DNA from: Lachnospiraceae bacterium
Lineage (GTDB): Bacteria; Bacillota_A; Clostridia; Lachnospirales; Lachnospiraceae
DNA length: 5,423 bases
Reading direction: 5' to 3'
NCBI GenBank assembly: GCA_017960415.1
Contig: JAGCZE010000259.1
Span: 1-5,423 of the forward strand
Part shown: positions 1 to 5,423 of the stretch, piece after piece
Position numbering within the stretch: the first letter of the stretch is position 1
Layout: the number at the start of each line of letters is the position of its first letter
Made by a program: the position numbers and the translations under genes
The notes under the pieces: model-generated
What the model was told of the DNA's origin: nothing
Database searches by the model: none
Seen by the model: only the letters and a program-made list of their open reading frames with translations

Positions 1-1
1 C

Positions 2-367
2 CGCGATTCCTATGAGAACACCAACGGCTTCTATATCAAATATGCGATGAGAAACGCCATGGATATCGCAACTTTGGGCACTTCGGTCAATGCCCGGTTA
101 TCTGCCGACAAAAAGAGCTTTGACCGCGTCAGGATCGCCTACGGTGTCGCAGGTCCCGTTCCGCTGCGTGCAACAACGGCTGAGAACTTTATTAACGGCA
201 GGGAAGTGACCATGGAGAACATCGAAGCATTTTCGAAAGAAGTCTTAAATGATGTACATGCCCGCGATTCCTGGCGTGCAGCCAAGGATTTCCGTGAACA
301 TATCGCCGTCGAAAGCGCCAAACGCGCACTGATCGAATCCGTAAGAAGATGCGGTGGAGAGATCTAA
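2..367 (+). CDS. xdhB: Xanthine dehydrogenase FAD-binding subunit, C-terminal fragment (5' end outside window)
   Basis: This is the last 121 codons of the FAD subunit of a heterotrimeric molybdenum hydroxylase of the xanthine dehydrogenase type. In the complex this subunit passes electrons from the Fe-S subunit to NAD+ or another acceptor in the cytoplasm. The reading frame is open from base 2, so the first visible ATG (base 47) is internal. The fragment is the CO-dehydrogenase-flavoprotein C-terminal domain: a YIKYAMRNAMDIATLG segment, then AYGVAGPVPLRA, then a SWRAAKDFR motif near the end. All three match my recollection of E. coli XdhB. It ends in tandem TAA stops (365-370). The 2Fe-2S subunit follows 66 bp downstream on the same strand, as in the E. 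coli xdhABC order, so the Mo subunit is probably upstream. Purine specificity is inferred from resemblance; another hydroxylase of the family, such as a nicotinate or selenium-dependent enzyme, is not excluded. Confidence 0.88.
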   Translation, partial: RDSYENTNGFYIKYAMRNAMDIATLGTSVNARLSADKKSFDRVRIAYGVAGPVPLRATTAENFINGREVTMENIEAFSKEVLNDVHARDSWRAAKDFREHIAVESAKRALIESVRRCGGEI

Positions 368-433
368 TAAATCACTTCAATTTTGTAGTTTTATAAATAA
401 AGCAAATACAAAGATGATATCGGAGGACAGACT

Positions 434-931
434 ATGGCTCAGTATCAACTCATACATTTCACCCTGAATGGCAGACCCGTAGAAAAATACATTGATGTAC
501 GCGCTTCCCTGACCGATGTCCTGCGTAATGATTTTTCGATGACAAGCGTCAAGAAAGGCTGTGAAGTCGGCGAATGCGGTGCCTGCAACGTCCTGATCGA
601 CGGCGAATGCTACAACTCCTGCATTTATCTCGGAGTATGGGCGGACGGCAAAAACATCCGCACTCTTGAAGGACTCCTCGGCCCCGACGGCGAGCTCTCC
701 GACATCCAGCAGGCATTTATGGACGAAACCGCCGTACAATGCGGCTTCTGTACCCCCGGCTTTATCATGACCGCTGTAGAGATCCTCGAAAGCGGAAAGG
801 AATACTCCGAAGAAGAACTGCGCAAACTCCTCTCCGGCCACCTGTGCCGCTGCACCGGCTACGAGAACATCCTGCGTGCCGTAACTAAAGTGATGAAGCA
901 GAGGCTGGAAGGAACCCCGTACACACCGTAA
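434..931 (+). CDS. xdhC: Xanthine dehydrogenase 2Fe-2S iron-sulfur subunit
   Basis: This is a complete 165-residue small subunit of a molybdenum hydroxylase, close to the usual 150-170 residues. It carries the two [2Fe-2S] clusters that relay electrons from the molybdenum centre to the FAD subunit. The N-terminal plant-ferredoxin-like domain has the CxxxxCxxC...C ligand set at C43, C48, C51 and C63 (CEVGECGAC). The C-terminal helical domain has C103 and C106 in QCGFCTPG and C138 and C140 in LCRCTGY, the hallmark of the family. No ligand is missing. The start is fixed by a GGAGG ribosome binding site at 422-426, seven bases before the ATG, and by the N-terminus lining up with E. coli XdhC. It lies 66 bp after the FAD subunit gene and is probably co-transcribed with it. 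The gene order and LSD/LEG-type segments favour a purine-type enzyme over CO dehydrogenase. The exact substrate cannot be read from this subunit. Confidence 0.93.
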   Translation: MAQYQLIHFTLNGRPVEKYIDVRASLTDVLRNDFSMTSVKKGCEVGECGACNVLIDGECYNSCIYLGVWADGKNIRTLEGLLGPDGELSDIQQAFMDETAVQCGFCTPGFIMTAVEILESGKEYSEEELRKLLSGHLCRCTGYENILRAVTKVMKQRLEGTPYTP

Positions 932-943
932 TCAAAGAGATGA

Positions 944-974
944 ATGGCCCGCCGCGTTTTCCGCGGCGGGCCAT
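944..974. terminator. GC-rich hairpin between convergent operons, probable bidirectional terminator
   Basis: A perfect 13-bp inverted repeat (944-956 with 962-974, core GGCCCGCCGCG) flanks a five-base loop, TTTTC. It begins 12 bp after the xdhC stop and ends 17 bp before the stop of the convergent EAL-domain gene, so it is placed to end transcripts from both sides. Neither side has a proper run of T: the + strand continues GTAATTTACG and the - strand continues TCATCTCTTT. It may therefore act as an imperfect intrinsic terminator, need Rho, or mainly protect mRNA 3' ends. The hairpin is directly seen; its function is inferred from position. Confidence 0.72.
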
Positions 975-991
975 GTAATTTACGAAAGCAT

Positions 992-3610
992 CTATTTCTC
1001 CGGCGTATGCAGTGTATACACCGGTTCTTTCAGCCTCTTCAGGTACTCATCTCCCGGCAGCGGCTTATCAAAATAATACCCCTGGATCATATCACAACCA
1101 TTGTCCTTCAGGAAGATCAGCTCTTCGTGTTTCTCGACACCTTCCGCAACGACCTGCATGCCCAGATCGCGGGCCATGCGTATGATACTTCCGATGATCT
1201 TTTTAGTCTTGGCATCCTTTATACCGGCATCGAGGAAGCCCTTATCTATCTTCAGCACATTGAAATCCATCGTCTGAAGCATATTCAGTGACGAATAACC
1301 CGATCCGAAATCATCTATCGAGGTTGAGATACCGTTGGCATGCAGTTCACGAAGTATCTGGGTAAGTCTTTCGGTTTCTCCCGCCGCTGTTGTTTCGGTA
1401 AATTCGATCTCGATCAGCTCATGCGGAATGCCGTATTTATCGATAACATCGACGATCTGGTTGACGATCTCCGGCGAAGCGATGTGCAGCTTCGAAAAAT
1501 TCGAAGAAACCCGGACAGGCTCCAGTCCCGCATTAAGCCATGATCTTAAGTCGCGGCATACCTGGTCCAGCACGTAGAAATCCACATGAACTACATAACC
1601 GTTTTTCTCAAATAACGGGATAAAGCGTCCCGGAGCAATAAACTCACCGGCATGATTCCAGCGTACCAGCGCTTCGGCACCGTGCAGCTTCATGCTGCGC
1701 AGATCTACCTTGGGCTGATAGAAAACAACAAATTCCCTGCTCTTGATGGCATCACTGAAAGCCTTTGTGAGATATGCCGCCTCCACCGAACCGTCCTTCA
1801 TACTCTCGTCATAATAAATACGGCAAGGGCTGTTCCGGTCTTTAGCTGCCCGGTGGGCAATGCCGACCTTTCCGATAACATCGCCGACACTGTCTTCATC
1901 ACTTATCTGATAAACTCCCGCACAGATATTAACGAGGAAATCATTCTCTCTCTGACCGAGGAACGGATGTACCGTTATTCCGTTCAACTTCAGAAGGAAA
2001 TCATCCATTCTGCTCTTCTCGACCAGGGCAAGGAACTCCACATCCCCGTATCGGGCAAGAAGCTCGCCTTTCTCAACCATAGAGGCCGCGATCTGGGCAT
2101 ACTCCTTGATACACTTATCAACTTCATCATATCCGTATCTTGAATACATCAGATCATTATCGATCATCGAAAAACAGGCAACCTCGTATTTCTCGGTCTC
2201 ATGTCTTCTGATGACCTCTGTGATCCTGTCATTAAAACTGTTCAGATTGGGAATTCCGGTAAACATATCCGTCATGTACAATCTGACATTCTCGAATTTC
2301 TCATAATAAGCACAATTCTCCCGACGGTTGAATCCGAGCGCGATCGCACGTGCCATCTCACGGCAGCTGCCGTAACCGCATGCATGGCAGTTTGTGGTAC
2401 GGGTCTCGGGAGCGTACTTATGCATAAACTCGAAGACCTCATTGAGGATCTCTTCGGGCACCTGATACTGCTGGTGAAATCTGTCGGCAAAATCACGCCT
2501 GAAATCATCAGGATCAAGATAAGACAAAAACCTGTCCAACGCCGCTCTCATCTCTTTGATCTCGGATTCATCCCTGACAGCTGCTTTTGTCTTCAGCATC
2601 CTGCTGGTTTCGGTCTGTGACTCGGCGAGAAGCTTTGCCGATCTTTCCCAAAGCCTGACGCTCTCAATAAGATTGTTATCGTCTGCAGGGCCGAGAACAC
2701 AGCCATGTTCGCAGTTCATAGCATCGATAAGGAACGGTCCGTCCTCATCATTTATCAGTTTTTCACAGAACGAACTCACGTATTTATAGTATTTGCGGGC
2801 TCCGGGTATGGAAAGGATAAGCTTTTCGGGCTCGAGGAAATTGGAAACTCCGACTTTTGCATCTCCCGACGCATATAGGAAATTGCTCGGGAAGCAGCAG
2901 TCAAGAGTTATCTCTTCCGGCATTTTTTCATATTCCGAAGGATCTATTCTGGAAAGAAGCTTTTTAACCGTCAGATTGTATGAATATATCTCCTCTGAAG
3001 AAGCATTCTCAAATTCGTCCTTCCGGGCAGGGCAGTTCCCGAGGAACGCCAGTTTGGAAGTATCGCGGAAATGCTTCTTGATATAGATACCCATGCACAT
3101 TACCGATGACTGCACGGGGATAAGGTGCTGAACGCCTTCAAGCGAATGTTTCTCAACATAATTGACAAAAACAGGGCATTCAGATATCGCAAATCCGCCA
3201 TCGCGGTGCAGATCCAGAAAATTCATGATTGCCCATGTAGTAATGGTTCCGCCAAAGCCTCCGTCATATATATTGACCAGACCGCGCTTTTTCAGATAAT
3301 TCAGGATCTTTCCCGCTTTTTCGGAATAACGGAGCATAAACGAAGGAGCAACGACCAGAGATATTTTTTCACCCTTGGAAAGCGCTGACAGAAATTCGTC
3401 GGAATCGTCCGTATAATCACGGGCACTGTGAGGACAGGCTGTTATACAATGTCCGCAGTGGATGCACTTATCCGGATCGACTCTCAGAAAATTGCCGTAA
3501 AGTGCCTTCTCAGCTATGTTGGCTTCCGGAACCGGACAGCCCAATACACAGCTGTTGCAACCGATACAGCTTGACTTTGTGAAAACTAAACCCGTAGTAC
3601 TGTTCTTCAT
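992..3610 (-). CDS. [FeFe]-hydrogenase-like / Fe-S / degenerate GGDEF / EAL fusion, putative redox-responsive c-di-GMP phosphodiesterase
   Basis: This 872-residue cytoplasmic protein has no signal peptide or membrane segment visible. Domains in order: (1) a 2x[4Fe-4S] ferredoxin with C15/C18/C21/C25 and C49/C52/C55/C59. (2) An [FeFe]-hydrogenase large-subunit-like domain, about 80-305, with candidate H-cluster ligands C145 (ISECP), C193 (GNCPARKDE), C300 and C304 (MNCEHGC). (3) A linker and a C-x2-C-x4-C-x16-C Fe-S domain at C408, C411, C416 and C433. (4) A GGDEF domain, about 440-605, whose signature reads GDVEF (522-526), so it is unlikely to make c-di-GMP. (5) An EAL domain, about 612-865, with E646 (EALVRW), N704, E736, E739, D766-D767 (DDFG), K787, E823 and Q843 all present at normal spacing, so it is probably an active phosphodiesterase degrading c-di-GMP. 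The Fe-S modules probably sense redox state, H2 or another gas. It follows the FIST gene by 35 bp in one transcript. The ATG lacks a clear Shine-Dalgarno sequence, but no alternative in-frame start exists before an upstream stop. The exact signal is unknown. Confidence 0.9.
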   Translation of the reverse strand: MKNSTTGLVFTKSSCIGCNSCVLGCPVPEANIAEKALYGNFLRVDPDKCIHCGHCITACPHSARDYTDDSDEFLSALSKGEKISLVVAPSFMLRYSEKAGKILNYLKKRGLVNIYDGGFGGTITTWAIMNFLDLHRDGGFAISECPVFVNYVEKHSLEGVQHLIPVQSSVMCMGIYIKKHFRDTSKLAFLGNCPARKDEFENASSEEIYSYNLTVKKLLSRIDPSEYEKMPEEITLDCCFPSNFLYASGDAKVGVSNFLEPEKLILSIPGARKYYKYVSSFCEKLINDEDGPFLIDAMNCEHGCVLGPADDNNLIESVRLWERSAKLLAESQTETSRMLKTKAAVRDESEIKEMRAALDRFLSYLDPDDFRRDFADRFHQQYQVPEEILNEVFEFMHKYAPETRTTNCHACGYGSCREMARAIALGFNRRENCAYYEKFENVRLYMTDMFTGIPNLNSFNDRITEVIRRHETEKYEVACFSMIDNDLMYSRYGYDEVDKCIKEYAQIAASMVEKGELLARYGDVEFLALVEKSRMDDFLLKLNGITVHPFLGQRENDFLVNICAGVYQISDEDSVGDVIGKVGIAHRAAKDRNSPCRIYYDESMKDGSVEAAYLTKAFSDAIKSREFVVFYQPKVDLRSMKLHGAEALVRWNHAGEFIAPGRFIPLFEKNGYVVHVDFYVLDQVCRDLRSWLNAGLEPVRVSSNFSKLHIASPEIVNQIVDVIDKYGIPHELIEIEFTETTAAGETERLTQILRELHANGISTSIDDFGSGYSSLNMLQTMDFNVLKIDKGFLDAGIKDAKTKKIIGSIIRMARDLGMQVVAEGVEKHEELIFLKDNGCDMIQGYYFDKPLPGDEYLKRLKEPVYTLHTPEK

Positions 3611-3645
3611 AAGTAAATACCCATGCCCCGAAAATATGTTAGTTA

Positions 3646-4758
3646 CTATTCAAATGCTATACCCAATAATGTCTTGTTGATATTGATCCGGTCAAGCTGC
3701 TCTCCGTATCCCGAAATTCCCGCGAACTGCGGTGCGAGAGTTCCGAGTCCTGCGCAGAAGACGCTTGTCCAGTTGATCTCTTTATAGTATTTCGTTAATG
3801 AAATGCAGTTTATATACAGCATAAACCTCGGCTGGGGGATCCTCTGGCGCACAGCCGCGACCATATCGGCAAGGCAGCTGTCATGTTTGCCCCGTTCAAG
3901 CAGGCACAGCCTTGTGCCGCCGTAAACTCCCGCAAGCATCTCAAGTCCCTTATTTCTGGTGATGCCCATGATCTCGGTGGTATAAACAACATCTCCGACC
4001 CTTCTGCCCAGACCGTAGTCAAGCAGATGTTCGTTCAGTTCATACAACTCATAATGCAGGTTCTTGGCCATCTGTACCGCCGCCGGCTTGCCGTCAAGCT
4101 CATGGATTATACGCTTGCGCACATCAACGGAGGTTGCCCGGAATTCAGTTCTCATCGGAACAAACATATCCTGCTTGATCACCTCAACCCTGCCGCATTT
4201 ATTGTGAATAAAGAGAAATACGGATGCCGAGGAATAGACTGTGCCGTTACATGCCACATAAGTGATCCTGTCGTTGGTCTCATTGCCGCAGGAAGAACCC
4301 GCGACATGTATCGGTCTGTCGCCAATGACCGAGGCCAATGTATCGAGCACCAGCTCCTCTGCTCCGAAAAATGCGGTAGTTAATGTCAGGCACACCGTAT
4401 TCTCCTGCTCGACTTCATTCATACTCCTCTCTATTACCGGAGCAAATTCTATCGGATGCATCAGGATCTCTTCGATCACTCCGCCGCTGCATTCAAAACT
4501 GTCGCCGAAAGCAACTATTACAGTTCCGATCCCGTATTCCTCGGTGCATCTACGGCCTTCAAAGAAGGAATAGCTGGTGGTTGCGCCGTATGACGGTACG
4601 TTGGGATATTTCTGCGAAAGCTGTGCGGTAAGCTCCTCAAAAACGGAAGAAGGCGAAAAATACAGGATCGTGCCCGGATTATCGCTAAAATCCGCCGTAG
4701 CTTCATCCACAATAACACTGGGATCTTTTGAATAACTGTGTCCCGTAACCAGATCCAT
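3646..4758 (-). CDS. FIST-domain protein (FIST_N plus FIST_C), stand-alone putative ligand sensor
   Basis: This 370-residue soluble protein consists of FIST_N (about residues 28-215) and FIST_C (about 216-358) and nothing else. The FIST family is a sensory domain proposed to bind small ligands, possibly amino acids, and is often fused to or encoded beside chemoreceptors, histidine kinases and c-di-GMP enzymes. Supporting segments are VPSYGATTSYSF (54-65), the glycine-rich HVAGSSCGNETNDR (151-164) followed by a strand-rich YVACNGTVYSSASVFLFI region, and the C-terminal FAGISGYGEQ with NINKTLLGIAF that closes most FIST_C domains. The start is supported by AGGTGA (4763-4768 on the complement), four bases before the ATG, and by a good promoter 38 bp or more upstream. 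It has no output domain of its own. The next gene supplies an EAL domain, so a FIST-to-EAL signalling pair is the natural inference. The ligand is unknown. Confidence 0.85.
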   Translation of the reverse strand: MDLVTGHSYSKDPSVIVDEATADFSDNPGTILYFSPSSVFEELTAQLSQKYPNVPSYGATTSYSFFEGRRCTEEYGIGTVIVAFGDSFECSGGVIEEILMHPIEFAPVIERSMNEVEQENTVCLTLTTAFFGAEELVLDTLASVIGDRPIHVAGSSCGNETNDRITYVACNGTVYSSASVFLFIHNKCGRVEVIKQDMFVPMRTEFRATSVDVRKRIIHELDGKPAAVQMAKNLHYELYELNEHLLDYGLGRRVGDVVYTTEIMGITRNKGLEMLAGVYGGTRLCLLERGKHDSCLADMVAAVRQRIPQPRFMLYINCISLTKYYKEINWTSVFCAGLGTLAPQFAGISGYGEQLDRININKTLLGIAFE

Positions 4759-4795
4759 ATTTTCACCTGCCCCTTTAAAGTGATTTAATTATATA

Positions 4796-4824
4796 ATTTT
4801 AACAAATTTATTGGAAATTTTCAA
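4796..4824 (-). promoter_or_regulatory. Predicted sigma-A promoter with extended -10 for the FIST/EAL operon
   Basis: Read on the minus strand: a -35 TTGAAA (4824-4819), a 17-bp spacer, and a -10 TAAAAT (4801-4796) preceded by TGT, forming an extended -10. Both hexamers match consensus at five of six positions. The predicted start is near 4789, giving a leader of about 30 bases that ends in the AGGTGA ribosome binding site of the FIST gene. A second TATAAT (4793-4788) lies just downstream but has no convincing -35. It sits after the rsmA stop, so the signalling genes need not depend on rsmA transcription. Prediction only, in an AT-rich region where chance matches are easier. Confidence 0.6.
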
Positions 4825-4825
4825 T
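4810..4825. repeat. Imperfect 16-bp palindrome overlapping the -35 element
   Basis: ATTGGAAATTTTCAAT pairs with itself at seven of eight positions, the remaining one being G opposite T. It covers the predicted -35 of the FIST operon, a typical place for a repressor operator. It is short and AT-rich, so chance is a real alternative, and it does not resemble an operator I can name. Confidence 0.35.
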
Positions 4826-4839
4826 ATAAACTATGAATA

Positions 4840-5423
4840 TTAACTATTTTCGTTATTATTCGCAAAACATTGCGAAAGCTTGGCAAATTGTTCAAGGGAA
4901 AGGGTCTCACCCCTGACATCGGGAGACAGCCCCGCCCGGGCTATCGCTTCGGCCGCCTTCTCCTTCGTGATGCTCAATTCACTGTAATTGCATATGCCGT
5001 TCAAAAGAGTCTTGCGTCTCTGATTGAACGAAGCCCTGATAAGTGCGAAAAGGAATTTTTCATCATCTACACGTACCGGAGGTTCATCATAGAGCTTCAT
5101 CCTGATAACAGCGGAATCCACCTTGGGTCTGGGCATAAAGCAGTTGACGGGAACATTGGCAGCTATGTACGGTTCCGAATAATACTGCACGGCCAGCGAC
5201 AGCGCCCCGTAATCACTGCTCCCGGGCCTTGCCTGCATCCTTGCGGCAACCTCTTTCTGAACCATTACAGTAATACTTTCAACAGGGAGTTTTTTCTCCA
5301 GAAGTGCCATAACGATGGGCGTAGTAATGTAATAAGGCAGATTGGCCACGACCTTTACGGGTTTTCCGCCGTTTTCCGAATCTATCAGTGCTTTTAAGTC
5401 CAGCTTCATCACATCATCATTGA
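4840..5423 (-). CDS. rsmA: 16S rRNA (adenine1518/1519-N6)-dimethyltransferase RsmA/KsgA, C-terminal part (5' end outside window)
   Basis: RsmA dimethylates two adjacent adenines in the 3' terminal helix 45 of 16S rRNA late in 30S assembly, using S-adenosylmethionine. About 193 codons are visible and the frame stays open through the window edge; the GTG at 5412 is internal, since the upstream codons read N-D-D and fit the family's NDDVMKLDL-type strand. Seen from there on: the catalytic motif NLPYYITTP (codons from 5343), VQKEVAARM, YGALSLAVQYY, the FMPRPKVDSAVIR segment, ASFNQRRKTLLN, and a small helical C-terminal domain ending near ETLSLEQFAKLS. The SAM-binding glycine motif and about 90 N-terminal residues are missing only because of the window edge. 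The stop is 81 bp before the FIST start. No terminator hairpin is evident after it, so some read-through into the FIST operon is possible. Confidence 0.95.
   Translation of the reverse strand, partial: NDDVMKLDLKALIDSENGGKPVKVVANLPYYITTPIVMALLEKKLPVESITVMVQKEVAARMQARPGSSDYGALSLAVQYYSEPYIAANVPVNCFMPRPKVDSAVIRMKLYDEPPVRVDDEKFLFALIRASFNQRRKTLLNGICNYSELSITKEKAAEAIARAGLSPDVRGETLSLEQFAKLSQCFANNNENS

Noticed and set aside
382..412. Weak inverted repeat (TTTGTA / TACAAA) and a possible promoter (TTGTAG, 18 bp, TACAAA) between the xdhB-like and xdhC-like genes
   Set aside because: The arms are only six bases and AT-rich, and the -35 matches consensus at three positions; the gap is easily explained as an ordinary intra-operon spacer.
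377..841. Minus-strand open frame of 154 codons opposite xdhC
   Set aside because: It is a shadow of xdhC, which has intact family motifs, all eight cysteine ligands and a strong ribosome binding site; the opposite frame resembles no protein family.
1652..2143. Plus-strand open frame of 163 codons opposite the fusion gene
   Set aside because: It lies wholly within the GGDEF/EAL coding region, has no recognisable domain or ribosome binding site, and is explained as an antisense shadow.
992..3610. Possibility that the fusion is two genes joined by an error
   Set aside because: The frame is continuous over 872 codons, the linker and C-x2-C-x4-C-x16-C module resemble those of sensory hydrogenases, and EAL follows GGDEF in the usual order, so a true fusion is the simpler reading.
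992..3610. Annotation as a catalytic H2-producing hydrogenase
   Set aside because: The relay cysteine and proton-path glutamates are replaced and the protein ends in c-di-GMP signalling domains.
3883..4383. Plus-strand open frame of 166 codons opposite the FIST gene
   Set aside because: The FIST reading frame has recognisable family segments throughout; this frame has none.
4870..5397. Plus-strand open frame of 175 codons opposite rsmA
   Set aside because: It mirrors the conserved rsmA coding sequence and has no domain of its own.
1..5423. CRISPR arrays, tRNA, rRNA, insertion sequences, phage genes, riboswitches
   Set aside because: No repeat-spacer pattern, cloverleaf, transposase, phage motif or structured leader was found; almost all of the window is covered by five coding regions.

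Overview
The window looks like a piece of a strictly anaerobic Firmicute chromosome, most likely class Clostridia and plausibly Lachnospiraceae. The reasons are a signalling protein built on an [FeFe]-hydrogenase-type domain, a three-subunit purine-type xanthine dehydrogenase, strong GGAGG-type ribosome binding sites, AT-rich intergenic DNA around moderately GC-rich genes, and the protein similarity style. The family-level placement is an inference; no rRNA or other taxonomic marker is complete here.

Layout. Bases 1-931 (+ strand) hold the end of a molybdenum hydroxylase operon: the C-terminal 121 residues of the FAD subunit (xdhB-like), then the complete 2Fe-2S subunit (xdhC-like). The molybdopterin subunit is presumably upstream, outside the window. 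A long GC-rich hairpin (944-974) separates this operon from a convergent minus-strand unit.

Bases 992-4758 (- strand) hold a two-gene signalling operon. A FIST-domain protein (3646-4758) comes first. It is followed 35 bp downstream by an 872-residue protein (992-3610) that joins, in order, a 2x[4Fe-4S] ferredoxin domain, an [FeFe]-hydrogenase large-subunit-like domain, a four-cysteine Fe-S domain, a degenerate GGDEF domain and an EAL domain with all expected catalytic residues. The best reading is a redox- or gas-responsive c-di-GMP phosphodiesterase with a ligand-binding FIST partner. A good sigma-A-type promoter with an extended -10 (4796-4824) lies just upstream of the FIST gene, and an imperfect palindrome overlaps its -35.

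Bases 4840-5423 (- strand) are the C-terminal two thirds of the 16S rRNA dimethyladenosine transferase RsmA/KsgA, cut by the window edge. Its housekeeping role appears unrelated to the signalling genes, which have their own promoter.

The most interesting object is the hydrogenase-like/EAL fusion. All four cysteines expected to hold the hydrogenase H-cluster are kept, but the residues of the catalytic proton path are replaced. This suggests that a former hydrogenase has become an iron-sulfur sensor controlling c-di-GMP breakdown. No tRNA, rRNA, CRISPR array, insertion sequence or prophage signal was seen, and no gene-free stretch exceeds 300 bases.
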